A stretch of DNA of 64,000 bases from Sambucus nigra (lineage: Eukaryota > Streptophyta > Magnoliopsida > Dipsacales > Adoxaceae). The stretch covers positions 397,904,049 to 397,968,048 of the forward strand of contig OX422211.1 of NCBI GenBank assembly GCA_949130495.1. The letters run 5' to 3'. Made by a program: the position numbers and the translations under genes. Below are positions 24,412-35,961 of this stretch, piece by piece (the stretch's first letter is position 1; every line of letters starts with the position of its first letter). Under the pieces are notes generated by a model. It was given only the letters and a program-made list of their open reading frames with translations. It ran no database searches and was not told where the DNA came from.

Positions 24412-24642
24412 TTACATCACCCAATTTTCTGCTTCAGTGGGGTTAGGAGTCCCTTTAAAAGACGGAGGATTCAACTTCTTGAACTGTTCAATAGTACAAC
24501 TACTTAGTTCAAGATTCCTTGGTGCTCCATTATTCACCTGATGCTCCACAATTCTTGCTAGACTTTCAATTGCCTTGTATGCACCTTCCAGCCCTTCCAT
24601 ACTCGAACCACTAGTCCTTGGAGTTGATCTTGCCTTGGTCAT
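24412..24642 (-). pseudogene. Element A gag, N-terminal piece up to a stop codon
   Basis: 76 codons from the gag start (ATG at 24640-24642, first in-frame ATG after the primer site) to TAA at 24412-24414. It contains EQFKKLNPPSFKGTPNPTEA and ENWVM, the usual opening of a gypsy gag capsid. The downstream ORF continues in the same frame with no gap, so only one codon is disrupted. Confidence 0.88.
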
Positions 24643-24871
24643 TTTCTACAGTCATGGCCAAACGTAAGATGTATTATACTAGCCCAAGATTGCATTTTAG
24701 AAGAACAATGATATATAAATAATTATATATAGACTATAAGAAATATGGAGGGTTATCACATAAGTCGGATATTTAATCCTATAACCTATGTATGGAGACT
24801 TAAAATCGATAACGTTCGAAACTTATGTTCAGTAGTCTACGGGTTCATAACCTATGCTCTGATACCACCTC
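24643..24871 (-). other. Element A leader with initiator-Met primer binding site
   Basis: 229 bp between 5' LTR and gag start. The minus strand shows TGGTATCAGAGC (plus 24856-24867), complementary to the 3' end of plant initiator tRNA-Met, four bases from the LTR. Nothing else is recognised. Confidence 0.9.
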
Positions 24872-27141
24872 TGTCACGACCCCGACCCAAAATAGTATTA
24901 GGGAACGAGTGTCTTGACATGCCACCAAGGCAACAAATATTCTGATTTAATTGTTTCCTTAAATAAATGCAACGGATATATTATCACATGGTTATGAATC
25001 GTAAAATACTGAAAGTAAAGGAATTACGTCATCAGAGCTTTCTAAAGGAAACTTCATATATATTAAAAGTAACAACAAGTTACAACTTAAGAAAAAATTT
25101 AAACCTTATTACAAGAGATCCAGACATGCTCTAAATAAACATTTTACAAAAAGAGCTCTAAAAGCTAAATCTTCAATATAGTCCATTTTCGTTCCGTCCG
25201 TGAGCCTAAACGTTTCCTGAAAAATGTTTATTTATACAACAACAGCTAAAAGCCGAATGAGGTTCAATCTCCAGACATTCCAGGGTTTTCAGAAAATAGA
25301 TACCTATTCAAGTCAAAAGAGAAGGCATATACATATATGGAGAGGAACTTGCAGTAAATAGATATAATTTTGAAATGAAATTATATATATCACAATTGGA
25401 TATCTCAGAATAAGAATAATGCAACAAATCAAATGTGATATCTTTTTCTTTCAATCATATCATTTTAATGGCCAAGTACACTCTAATACCGTATTCTTCT
25501 ACCGTATTATACCCCGGTAGTTGAGGGTCAATCGAACTAGTTCGTCACAACGCCTTATTTAGGGCACACCAGCGATAACCCAGCTGGGAAGGTCAGTCAG
25601 TAAAGAGGTCCCTTAGGCCGAATCAGATTTTCAGAATTCAAATCAGATGTTTATATGGAGAGATATAAACATATAACAAACGACGTAAATCATCGGTATC
25701 ACATGAATTTTGAGAATAAAAGCAGTTCACAAAATATATATAGTTTACATAATATCATATAATCAAAATACACAAGGAATGTCAGAGTACTCACCCAAAA
25801 TGGAGGTCAAATTTACTGGTATTGAGTCTTCGATCACACGTTAATCTGATAAAGCTTTAAGTACACGTTCTAAGGTCCAGTTTATACTATACTTTAATAA
25901 TAACTTCCTCTTTTAAGGGATTACTTAATCTCTATTTGTTAACTTTCAAAACTCATTGATCGTAATTGAAGAATTCAATTCATAGTCTTTCCTCATCAGT
26001 CGGTTCCCAGTAGAGATGGAGGGTCACAGGGGCACCACTTAAATACCATCTCATCTAGACAGAACATTTCCGGATTCATTCCCAGTAGAGATGGAGGGTC
26101 ACAGGGGCACCACTTAAATACCATCTCATCTAGACACAACTTCACCGGGCCTGACTTTGGAATTACTTAAATCAGATTCCATAATAACGGGCAATTTCTT
26201 TAAAAAGAATTATTTTTAAAAGCGTATAATTTCAAACAAGTTTATAAAATTAACTTGGATTTGTTCTAAATTTTAAGTTTTGATTAGTGAATTCTTTATT
26301 GTATTTTACCAGCATAACTACTAAGTAAAGCTATAAAACAATAAATTAAAACTATAAAGATGCATTATAACATTAAGATTACCTTAAGATGAATATCCCT
26401 AAGAACTTCTTCTTAGACTTTCTCACACTTTCTCTCACTATTTCTTTCTATAATTCTCAAGGAATTGGTGTGAGATTCAAATGATCCCCCAAAGGCCCTA
26501 TTTATAGTTTTCCAAATATCCCACGGTGTTGACACGTGTCTTGGTGATAAGGTTTTACTTTGGTGAGTCGTCGTTCACGTGTCGTGCAACGGATCAGCCT
26601 TGCAGTCTTGGTTTACCAAACGGCGACACGTGTTTTTTTCCTTTTTCTAGAGGATTTACATGAGTTTTATCCTTTCCTATAGAGGTGACACGTGTGCAGT
26701 GGATGTGTTCAAAAACCGAGCACGAGGTGTCGAGGATAGGTATTAAGGGTATAAGGGTCATTTTGGACCTGAAGGGCATTTTGGTAATTTCACACCATAT
26801 ATTTTCAATATTTCTTTTAGGTCACTGAAAATATTTTATTTACGAAAAGGCCCCTTTTTATTTTTCATTTTGGTCCCTGAAACTTTCTTTATTAAAACCA
26901 AGTCCCTAAAGTTTCATAAAATTGTATTTTCTACCCCGAAACTTATCACTTAGCTTAGGATGTGCCATAAAATCTCAATCTGACCCATTTCACCGTTGAT
27001 TCTTCAAATTGAAAAATGGGATTTGTCAAATTAAGAACTCAGAATATCATATATGTAATAATATATCATTATTAGATAGTAAGTATGGCGAAATTGAAAG
27101 AAGACAATTATATATTAGCATAAGAAAATAGGGTTATTACA
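24872..27141 (-). repeat. Element A 5' LTR
   Basis: 2270 bp, the partner of 17942-20211. Next to the primer site, so it is the 5' LTR in element sense. The promoter lies within it (separate entry). Nearly all differences from the other LTR are substitutions of single bases. Confidence 0.95.
26495..26696 (-). promoter_or_regulatory. Element A promoter: TATA box and four ACGTG boxes
   Basis: On the minus strand CTATAAATAGGGCC (26495-26508) is a strong plant TATA box. Within 190 bp upstream, four copies of a (T/G)ACGTG core within ACACGTGT-like contexts occur at 26531-26540, 26575-26583, 26625-26633 and 26687-26696. These match G-box/ABRE sites bound by bZIP and bHLH factors. All four are conserved in the 3' LTR. 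Transcription is predicted to start about 30 bp beyond the TATA box toward lower coordinates. Confidence 0.65.
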
Positions 27142-27378
27142 ATGCGCCTTCTGGAAAGCATCCTTCACACGTTCCCAAGAAGACGGGAAAACTTGGGCCT
27201 GAACTGGAGCCACCACCAGTGCCTGAGGTGGTGCCTGTTGTGCTACGGCCAAAGCAGTGTTGACCGCCTGAGCCACAATGGCTGCCACTTCAGCGGCATT
27301 CATCATACCCTGAGCAGGTGCAGGTTGAGCCTCTGGCCTGACTTCCCTAGGAACTCTCTGTGCACATTTAGGAGGCAT
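27142..27378 (-). pseudogene. Element B gag, N-terminus
   Basis: The ATG at 27376-27378 begins MPPKCAQRVPREVRPEAQ, close to the start of gag in D (MPPQCAQRVPRG at 58788). The frame then runs AAEVAAIVAQAVNTALAVAQ, Ala- and Gln-rich, to SSWERVKDAFQKAHC where element A interrupts. The start is preceded on the minus strand by a pyrimidine run and TTTTCAG, a good match to a 3' splice site. Confidence 0.85.
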
Positions 27379-27560
27379 CTGAAAAGAGAGAAAAATTTCA
27401 TAAGTCTACATTTATATTCGCAAATTAACACAAGAACGTAAAACATACTAAGAGTACGACAATCCTAAAATATAGGACTCTATATCAAAGGATGCTATGC
27501 GGAAACATAATAAGTCGTACAGATCCTAAGGACACTAGAACTTGACGCTCTGATACCAAC
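27379..27560 (-). other. Element B leader with initiator-Met primer binding site
   Basis: The minus strand has TGGTATCAGAGC (plus 27547-27558) two bases from the LTR end at 27561. The remainder is 170 bp of leader. No ORF. Confidence 0.88.
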
Positions 27561-30430
27561 TGTGACACCCCGCCTAATTAATTATCGGGTGATCAGTCCT
27601 TAATTAATTAATTTCAGAATATCAAGTTGTTTCAGATAATGCATCAGTGTCGAAATCTCAAATGTTAATTTAATAAAGCTAACCACCTAGTATTTAAAAG
27701 GGTTGGTGTCAAAATTTTATCTTGTTGTTAACCAATCAAAAAGAATACTAACAATAGTCATGCATCACGGTAGTATAAGTAAAGTCTGACTGAAGTAAAA
27801 TAAATGGTTGGAGTAAACATCTCCAAATACAATCCCATACAATGAATCAAATGGAAGACACCAAATCCAAAAGAGAGTTCAAAATAACTAAATCTCTGAA
27901 AGTAAGCATGAGTGAGGACGACATGTCCAAGCAAGATGAATAACTAAAAAAAAAAGGATAGACTGAATCATCTACTGGAAATAACCCTGCAGCTTCCACA
28001 ACAGCTGCAGCATGACAACTGAATAGAGTCTACTAAGGTTGGTGTCCCTGTGGCTGGGCACCTAAAATAATGGAACAGTAAAAAGATATATAGAAAAACG
28101 GGTCAGAGCCCGAGTTGAAAACAGTTTAAAATAACAAGTGCTTAAATTGATTCAATTAGCACAATTATTAATCAAGTTAACTTAGCATACTCACTTGAGA
28201 TACTCACCCCTCAATCTAGTGTGCACGTTTAACGAGCCTAACTACCCATACTAGTCATGATACTCTGACTCACTACTAAGTGTATAATATAAAGTTTGAA
28301 AGTCTCTCTAAATAACGTAAAAACCGACGTACTTATGATTTCAATATAGAATTAGGATTTCATTACGTTATTCTCATATTCTTCTAAATACCCAACTGAT
28401 AATACCATAATTCTACAATTAACAATATTGACAACAACAAAAGGCAACAAACATGAGTTCCAGTATACACGTCTTATTCTCCTTATGTATACATATCAAA
28501 TTATATAATTATAGCAATATTACACCCTTGGTTAAGAACCCATTAGTACTACGCATACTCGGCTATCTAGTCTATTTGCAAAGCTCACGCATAGAGGACA
28601 ACAGGTTCAATCTCTCGAGAACCAATAGAAACATAAACACATATTAGAGGCGAACATAGCCCCAAGCCGATGGGCTACGCACATACCTACGCACCCATAC
28701 GACCGTCATCGCTATCATTCTCACGAATAGTACGTACCTAGGTTCCATGCTCTAGTGATACAACTCTAAATCCCCTGAAGTCACACAAGATTCGGTTGTC
28801 CATAATGCGTTAACCTTCGTTCGATAGCTAGTAGCTATACACATAATATTTTGAACAATAAGCATGGACACCACTTATATTAATTCAGTAATTTCACACA
28901 GTCTAGTATTTATGGCACGAATACTACGTCTCTTATTATAACTCTTACCTTATTCGTATATATTCCCCCTTGTATTTTCGCAACTCTTTAATCCTATGGA
29001 TTTTTTTATACCTCCAGAGGATCGAAATTCTCTCCGTTCACTAATAATTATTTATTTAAGTCGCTCAATAATCATACTGGTTTAATACTCATTTAAATAA
29101 GCCTACGGGAAGTTCAAAATAAAAATCGGGCCTAAAAAGGCCATTCTAGAATCTCGTTAGAAGACCCAGAAATCTCGTTCGAACGAGGTCATTCGAACGA
29201 GGGTCGTTCGAACGAAGGTCTTTGAACGAACCACCAAACTCGTTAGAAGGGCTGCTGGAATCTCGTTAGAAGTCTCGTTCGAACGAGGCCATTCGAACGA
29301 CCTGGGCTAGACTTCTAATGAAATTCCAAAAGTCGCCCAGTTCGTTTCCCAGATTCGTTTTTCCCAACTTTTACCACTCCAAACTCATACTAAATTCATT
29401 CCAACACCAATACCAGGTTTCCTATTATCCTAAGTCACCTTAGAACATATAATAACATAATTTTGGAGGTCAAATCCTTCTGATCATCATGTAATCTCAA
29501 TAAATTTCCAACTTTTACCACAAACCCTATTAACATGTACCCATAATTTATTTGTTCATAAAGACTCCATTTTAATTCGTGATTTACATCTAGTTCATCA
29601 ACTTTCACAATTCTACTAAGGGAATAATCCTCTACATGCAAACCCCCATCAGATTTTCTAAATATTCTACACGATTTCATCATAGGAAAACCCAAATTGG
29701 TATTCGTTGTTCTAAAACGTTAATATATGCTAACAGGATTAATAAGTGCTAAGAGAAGAGCAAGATAATCACTTGCCTTAAAATGGACTTCTGATTTGCG
29801 GGTTGAAACTAATATAGGAATGATCCTCCTGACACGATCTACGCGTTGGTGTACTTTTTGTTGTGAAAGGTTGAGTTCTTGGCTTGGGGGTCTAATGGAG
29901 TCTTATTCTCCTTCCTTGGTTCTCTCTCTCTTTTCCTCTCTTCTCACGTAGGTTGCAACTGACAGACCACTAAATTTAAAATGCTATTAATTAACCTAAT
30001 TTTCGTCCATTCAATTGCCCAAAAATCCCTAAAGACCAAAATACCCTTCCGGGGTGCTGTTTTGGGTTAAAATGCTCCAGACTCCAAATAAAATACTTGA
30101 ATAGTGTTTTCTGACTATTTCAACCCTTCCAGATACTCTGGTGCACTCAAAAGAGTCGTTCGAGTTATACAAAAATATATTTCCTTTTAACCCTCCAAAT
30201 ATAAAGAAATGACATGACTCATGCGCGTCCCAATTATTTATAACATAACTAGTGTGTATCTCATCCCCGGCCATAATATTATTTCAATAATTACTAACTC
30301 TTATCATGCTAGTGATTATTATCATGAAATCAGATTAATTAAAATTTAAAATTTAAAATTTTCTCCATTTAATTTAATTAATCCCCATTTTCCATAAAAA
30401 TAAATATGCCTAAAAATATGGGGTATTACA
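27561..30430 (-). repeat. Element B 5' LTR
   Basis: 2870 bp, the partner of 7680-10526. It has the family box at 28043-28063 and TTCGAA palindromes at 29170-29305, with one more palindrome copy than the other LTR. The end TATTACA at 30430 is followed by the duplicated AAGAG. Confidence 0.9.
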
Positions 30431-31225
30431 AAGAGATGTTACGGCTTATCAATAACCAAGAGATCTTATGGCTTATTAATAGCCAAACGATGTTATGGCT
30501 TATTGACAGCCAAGAGATGTTATGTCTTAGTAACAAACAAGAGATGTTATGGCTTATTAACAGCCAAGAGATGTTATGGCTTATTAACAGCCAAGAGATG
30601 TTATGGCTTATTAATATCCAAGAGATGTTATGGCTTATTAATATCCAAGAGATGCTATGGCTTATTAAGAGCCAAAAGATGTTATGGCTTATCAGCAGCC
30701 AAGAGACGTTATGGCTTATCAGCAACCAAGAGACGTTATGGCTTATCAACAGCCAAGAGATGATATGGCTTATTAACAACCAAGAGATGTTATGGCTTAT
30801 TAACAACCAAGAGATGTTGAGATGTTTTATATTGTTACATAGATACGACTTATTGCATTTAATTTTCTGCACTAGTGTAGTAGTAATGCATTCACTGAGC
30901 TATTTTGCTCACGATTCCTATGTTATATTTTTTTTCAGGTAATGAAATGTCACTTCAAAATCTAGGAGGACGGGGTGGGGTTAGCAAGCGATGCGTAAAA
31001 ACCATGATTTTGGTCAAATTAAAAAGGGGTAATTTAATCCTACTTATCCTTTGAGAAAGTTAGAATAAGCACGATTACTTTAAAATTTTGAAAAGTTTTT
31101 AGTGTTATGGCTTCATGCTGATACTGAAAAAGGATACTTGTGTTTATTGTTTGGTTAAGGAAATTATGGTTTGACTCACTTGGACTTTCAAACTAAATTA
31201 TAAGTAACTGGGTTGGGGTGTGTCA
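30431..31225 (+). repeat. Element C 5' LTR, right part
   Basis: Continues the LTR after element B. It starts with the AAGAG duplication and the 27-bp array, then runs collinear with 35550-35956 to GGGGTGTGTCA at 31225. Confidence 0.85.
30432..30819 (+). repeat. 27-bp tandem array, about 14.4 copies (left LTR of C)
   Basis: Unit contains AGAGATGTTATGGCTTATTA followed by ACAGCCA or a variant. The period is a multiple of three and lacks stops in several frames, so long ORFs appear on both strands (30406-30942 plus, 30426-30872 minus, 30503-30763 plus). They encode only a 9-residue repeat (QEMLWLINS-like) and are not taken as genes. The sister array at 35217-35549 is about two units shorter. Confidence 0.9.
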
Positions 31226-32888
31226 ACTTAGGTATTATAGCTAGGTTTTAAAGGTTCTGGGAGGAGCGCCTAGATTTGACAGTGGAAGTAGAAATTATTT
31301 TGGGTCATAAGGAAATTTGCTTAATTGACTAACATCTATTAGTTATACATATATTATTGTATGGGATATGAAATGTAAGGATCTTGCAGGAAAGGAAATG
31401 AGATGTTAAGGTTTATTTGGGGATGACAACGAATACAGGTATTTTATATGAATCATTGCATTGTTTTATATGTTGTATGGACAATCATGTCATTGAAGAA
31501 ATTTTTTTAAAGATAAAAGGTGGTATGAAAAATTATAAAGTATTGGAAGTGATATCTTCCTATACTGGTATATGTGGACTTGAGTCATGTTATGTACTAA
31601 GCCATGAATGTGTGCACTCCTCATCTGTATAGGAGAGTGATGTACGTGAACCCATATCTTACTAAAGGATAAAAAGTGAGAAGAATTATTGTTATATGAT
31701 TATAATGGGACTTGAATTGTTAGAGGGTGAATAAAATGAAGGTTCACATAGTAAAGGTGAAGTGAGAAAATTAGTAGTTGTATATGTTTAAAGTACATCT
31801 CTGAAATGGTCTGAAACATAATCTATCACAATCGATCCGAACATAGGTTCATAATGGATTATGATAAGTAAAAGAAAAGAGTAATGAGGGTTGAGATGAA
31901 CTTCTTTAATAGCATGAGTATATGTCGTCGATATGGATCTTGTGATGTTTTGCAATGCTTATAAGAATAGTAAAGTTGAGGCGACGTGGCTAGGAGTTGG
32001 AAGTTTAAAAATATTGAGGAGTCCTTTTAAGAATATGTGTTGTGTATAAGTGTGGGAAAGATCCTAGTCAGATTTGATTATTAACAACTGATTTGGGTGG
32101 ATATTGAGTTTTATTTGTCATTGTGCCGATGTGCTATTCCTAAGGATATATCATATAAAAAAAATATGATTGACATTATAACGAGTCACTAGAAATATGT
32201 ATAAGGATAATGTGCTATGTGGAATACTATAATGTGATACATTAAGGTATTTGTACAGGTTACTTGAAAGAAATAAGACATAATAATTAGAAAAGTATTA
32301 TGGGGATGGTAGGCATGGTTAAGGTTTTAAGTGGTGATGTTACGTTCAACATCCAGGTTACGAAAACTGGTAAAGTTAGTAAATTAATGATGTTGCATAA
32401 GACTATGATGTTATTAAGGATTGGGGTAATATTATAATTATAAAGTAATTATGTTGAATAAATGACTTGTTAAGGTCATTGTATGTTTAGTTAAAGTCAA
32501 ACACATGTATTTGATATTGAATGGAAGATGAGAAGATGGCATATAATAAGCTAGTCTTGTAATATGATATTTATGAATTGAATTATTGAATGGAAACTGG
32601 AGAAAGGAAATATAAGAAGTTAGTCTTGTAATAGAATAATTATTATTTGAAATATTACACGATAATAACGATGGACCATAGGAATGGAGGTATGAAGTAA
32701 TATATGAGTTGGGAATTGACTTCCATTTATAAGAAATCATTAAATGATTATTCTTACGTATAAGTGATAAATAAAATGAAGATGATATGAGAGAATATTT
32801 TTTGGGCATGAGGATATAGTATTCCCAATTGGCTAGTAAGTGACATTCATCCTAAATTTCGGGGACGAAATTTTCTAAGGGGGAAGGT
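31226..32888 (+). other. Element C internal region without gag or pol
   Basis: 1663 bp. At 31230-31241 AGGTATTATAGC is a degraded initiator-Met primer site (3 mismatches to TGGTATCAGAGC). At 32877-32888 AAGGGGGAAGGT is the polypurine tract, preceded by AAATTTCGGGGACGAAATTT, a segment I associate with the 3' end of Tekay/Del-type elements. In between, only short frames such as 31417-31632 (71 codons) and 32438-32809 (minus) are open, with no recognisable product. The plus strand is G-rich and C-poor. Confidence 0.75.
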
Positions 32889-34387
32889 TGTGACGACCCT
32901 GATATGATTATGATAAACCATGTTTAAATCATGCTTACCGTATGGGATGGGGATAAGGTGTTATTAGAATATATAATTTTAAGTTATTGTGTTTAGTCTA
33001 ATCCTACCTTCATAACTTATGAAATATTGAATTAGTCACAAACACAAATTTGTGAAGTCTTCGGTAGGAATGTTCAGGTTAGGGACTAGTTTTGGCCACT
33101 ATAATATGATAATTGACTTGAGGTAAAAACTAGATAGTTTTAGATATATGAGTTAAGTTTGTATCACAACAAACGGTGTGTAAAACAAAGGTCCGAGAAA
33201 GGAGTTATGCTGAAATTACGAATAGGGGGTAAAGTAGTCATTTAGCTTTAAAGGATATTTTGTCTTATATGGCGACACATGTCATATTTTGATTGGAACG
33301 AGGGGGGTGACTTATGACGACTTTAAAACAGTTAAATGACCTCCTCATTCAGACAAAATCAGGCATGAGAGAGTTTGGATTGAGGAGAGAGAATCGGGAA
33401 GCTCGGGAAGTAGAAAGTGAGGAGAAAATTTGAGAAAAAATTGTAGGAAATTATGAAAAAGTCCCTAAGGTATTTCTACGCATAAATCTTGTTATTATTT
33501 TGGTATTATTGATTATAATTATAGAAATAATTTATTGTTTATTGAAATTTCAAGCCTTGGTGTATATGTACGGATAAATGCAAGTTTAAGCAAAGTTGAA
33601 GGTGTAAATCGTGTATATTTCTTCGATTGGAAACCTTGTGTATTCAAACTTCCATAACGTTTTGTAAATTTATTGGAATTGAATAATTCTAGTTGGAGAT
33701 GAAAATAGACTCATATATGTATAACATATGAATCTTTGGTGATAGTTTGAAGTTCAAGTAGAAAATCTACCCCAAAAGTGTAAGTTTGCACACCATGTGT
33801 TCAATATTTTGCTTGACATAGCAAATGAAGCTTAAAAATTGTGAAACTTTAAATTTGTATTTTTAAATAGGTTTATTGATGTTGGGTGAAATATCATAGA
33901 ATGTTATGATACATAAACCTTATGAAAATTCATGGAAGTTCACTGAACAATAGAGGAACCTAAAGGGCAAATTTGCCATTTAGCAAGGAAATGGGCATAT
34001 CTTGATCTAAGAAACTTGAAATGATATGTCATCTTTTGGATTTGGAACCTAATATATTAAGGATGAAACTAATAAGAAGAAATTAAAATATATTGGGCCT
34101 ATGATTTGGGTATGGTAAATATCCTACCATGAAGTTAGACTGGACTTCATTTTTTATATATGATTGGAATGGGGTTAAATGATGCATATAAATTGGGTTA
34201 AGTTTATGTTTTCTTTGGATTGTTAACATCCTTATGATGATACTAATATTGTAAGATAAAATATGTGGAAGGGAAGAAGAACTGGTTGAACTAGTTCCAT
34301 ATAAAGGAAAGGGAAAAACACATGAAATGGCCAAGGTGAGTGTACTCACTAGTAAGATGTATTTATTCATGGTTATGGATATTATAT

Positions 34388-35204
34388 GTTGTACTTACCG
34401 AGTTGATTATAAATATGAGATGTGGTACTTATTGAGATGATTATGGATATTAAATATTGTACCTGCCGAGTTGAGTATAAATATGAGAAGTTGTACTTAT
34501 TGAGATGATTATGGATGTCATATGATGTACTTGGTGAGTTGATTATAAATATGAGATATGGTACTTATCGAAATGATTATAGATATTATATGTTGTGCTT
34601 ACCGAGTTGATTATAAATATGATATGTGGTACTTATCGAGATGATTATGGATATTATATGTTGTACTAACTGAGTTGATTATAAATATGAGATATGGTAC
34701 TTATCCAAATGATTATAGATATTATATGTTGTACTTACCGAGTTGATTATAAATATGAAATGTGGTCCTTATCGAGATGATTATGGATATTATATGTTGT
34801 ACTTACTGAGTTGATTATAAATATGAGATGTTGTACTTTATTGAGATGATTATGGATATTATATGTTGTACATGCCGAGTTGAGTATAAATATGAGAAGT
34901 TGTACTTATTGAGATGATTATGGATGTCATATGTTGTACTTGCTGAGTTGATTATAAATGTGAGATGTGGTACATATCAAGATGATTATGGATGTTATAT
35001 GTTGTACTTAGCGAGTTGATTATAAATATGATATGTTGTACTTGTTGAGATAATTATGGATATTATATGTTGTACTTTCCGAGTTGATTACAAATATGAG
35101 ATGTCGTACTTACCAAGTTGAATATGGATATGCTATGTTTTACTTACTGAGTTGATTATGGTTGGGATATGTTGCACTTACTGAGTTTATTATGGATATG
35201 ATGT
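34388..35204 (+). repeat. 34/68-bp array (right LTR of C)
   Basis: About 12 dimers, the same copy number as at 6848-7664. The halves alternate strictly, with few exceptions. Confidence 0.9.
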
Positions 35205-35216
35205 GCATGTATTATA

Positions 35217-35549
35217 AGAGATGTTATGGCTTATCAACAACCAAGATATCTTATGGCTTATTAATAGCCAAGAGATGTTATGGCTTATTAACAGCCAAGA
35301 GATGTTATGGCTTAGTAACAACCAAGAGATGTTATGGCTTATTAATAGCCAAGAGATGTTATGTTTTATTAATAGCCAAGAGATGTTATGGCTTATTAAT
35401 AGCCAAGAGATGTTATGGCTTATCAAGAGCCAAGAGATGTTATGGCTTATCAGCAGCCAAGAGACGTTATGGCTTATTAACAGCCAAGAGATGGTAGGGC
35501 TTATTAACAACCAAGAGATGTTATGGCTTATTAACAACCAAGAGATGTT
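35217..35549 (+). repeat. 27-bp tandem array, about 12.3 copies (right LTR of C)
   Basis: Begins right after the dimer array. Open frames 35162-35497, 35221-35598 and minus 35190-35537 are by-products of the 27-bp period. Two units shorter than the left array. Confidence 0.9.
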
Positions 35550-35961
35550 GGGATATTATATATTTTTACATAGATACGACTCATTGCATTTAATTTGATG
35601 CACTAGTGTAGTAGTAATGCATTCACTGAGTTATTTTGCTCACGATTCCTATGTTATGTTTTTTTTTCAGGTAATGAAATGTCACTGCCAAATCTAGAAG
35701 GACGGGTGGGGTTAGCAAGGGATGCGTAATAACCATGATTTTGGTAAAATTAAAAAGTGGTAATTTAATCCTACTTATCCTTTGAGAAAGTTAGAATAAG
35801 CATGATTACATTAAAATTTTGAAAAGTTTTTAGTGTTATGGCTTCATGCTTATACTGAAAAAGGATATTTTTGTTTATTTTTTGGTTAAGGAAATTATGG
35901 TTTGACTCACTTGGACTTTCAAACTCAATTATCAGTAACTATTTTGGGGTGTGTCACCTCG

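Larger units (their letters stand above)
17942..27141 (-). mobile_element. Element A: young chromodomain Ty3/gypsy (Tekay/Del-like), 9.2 kb
   Basis: Two 2270-bp LTRs without any indel between them, a perfect target duplication ATGCG (17937-17941 and 27142-27146), an initiator-Met primer site, a polypurine tract and one gag-pol frame of 1462 codons. About 33 mismatches between LTRs by eye, about 1.5%. Minus strand. The domain order, single frame, C-terminal chromodomain and LTRs over 2 kb fit the Tekay/Del group of chromoviruses. It lies in the gag gene of B. Three stop codons in gag-pol make it non-autonomous unless they are read through. Confidence 0.95.
7680..30430 (-). mobile_element. Element B: chromodomain Ty3/gypsy, decayed
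   Basis: LTRs at 7680-10526 and 27561-30430 (2847 and 2870 bp) differ at about 3% of bases in the 600 bp I compared. Perfect target duplication AAGAG at 7675-7679 and 30431-30435, and the empty site survives in C's other LTR at 35216-35220. Minus strand: primer site 27547-27558, gag start 27378, polypurine tract 10527-10543. Two later insertions split it: A in gag and solo LTR E in integrase. Order of domains gag, protease, reverse transcriptase, RNase H, integrase, chromodomain. Many stops and shifts make it inactive. It is a relative of D. Confidence 0.9.
5320..35956 (+). mobile_element. Element C: non-autonomous LTR retrotransposon with array-bearing LTRs
   Basis: LTRs of about 3.1 kb (5320-7679 plus 30436-31225, and 32889-35956) begin TGTGACGACCC and end GGGGTGTGTCA. 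Both are plus-oriented and flank only 1.66 kb of DNA without gag or pol. A weak initiator-Met primer site follows the left LTR and a polypurine tract precedes the right one. Target duplication TCTCG (5315-5319) versus CCTCG (35957-35961), one mismatch. Element B sits in the left LTR; removing it leaves about 7.9 kb. The layout, long LTRs around a gene-free interior, fits the LARD class of non-autonomous elements, mobilised in trans. The partner element is not identified. Confidence 0.8.
32889..35956 (+). repeat. Element C 3' LTR
   Basis: 3068 bp, uninterrupted, the partner of 5320-7679 plus 30436-31225. It preserves the empty target site of element B at 35216-35220. It contains both arrays back to back. 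Confidence 0.88.

Noticed and set aside
30432..30819. CRISPR-like look of regularly spaced 27-bp repeats
   Set aside because: Units are directly adjacent with no unique spacers, and the setting is a plant LTR.
30406..30942. 178-codon ORF with a 9-residue repeat (and antisense and other-frame ORFs)
   Set aside because: The 27-bp period lacks stops in several frames on both strands; the copy at 35221-35598 is the same effect. No other protein feature.
31226..32888. Possible hidden gene inside element C
   Set aside because: Only short frames without recognisable motifs were seen on either strand.
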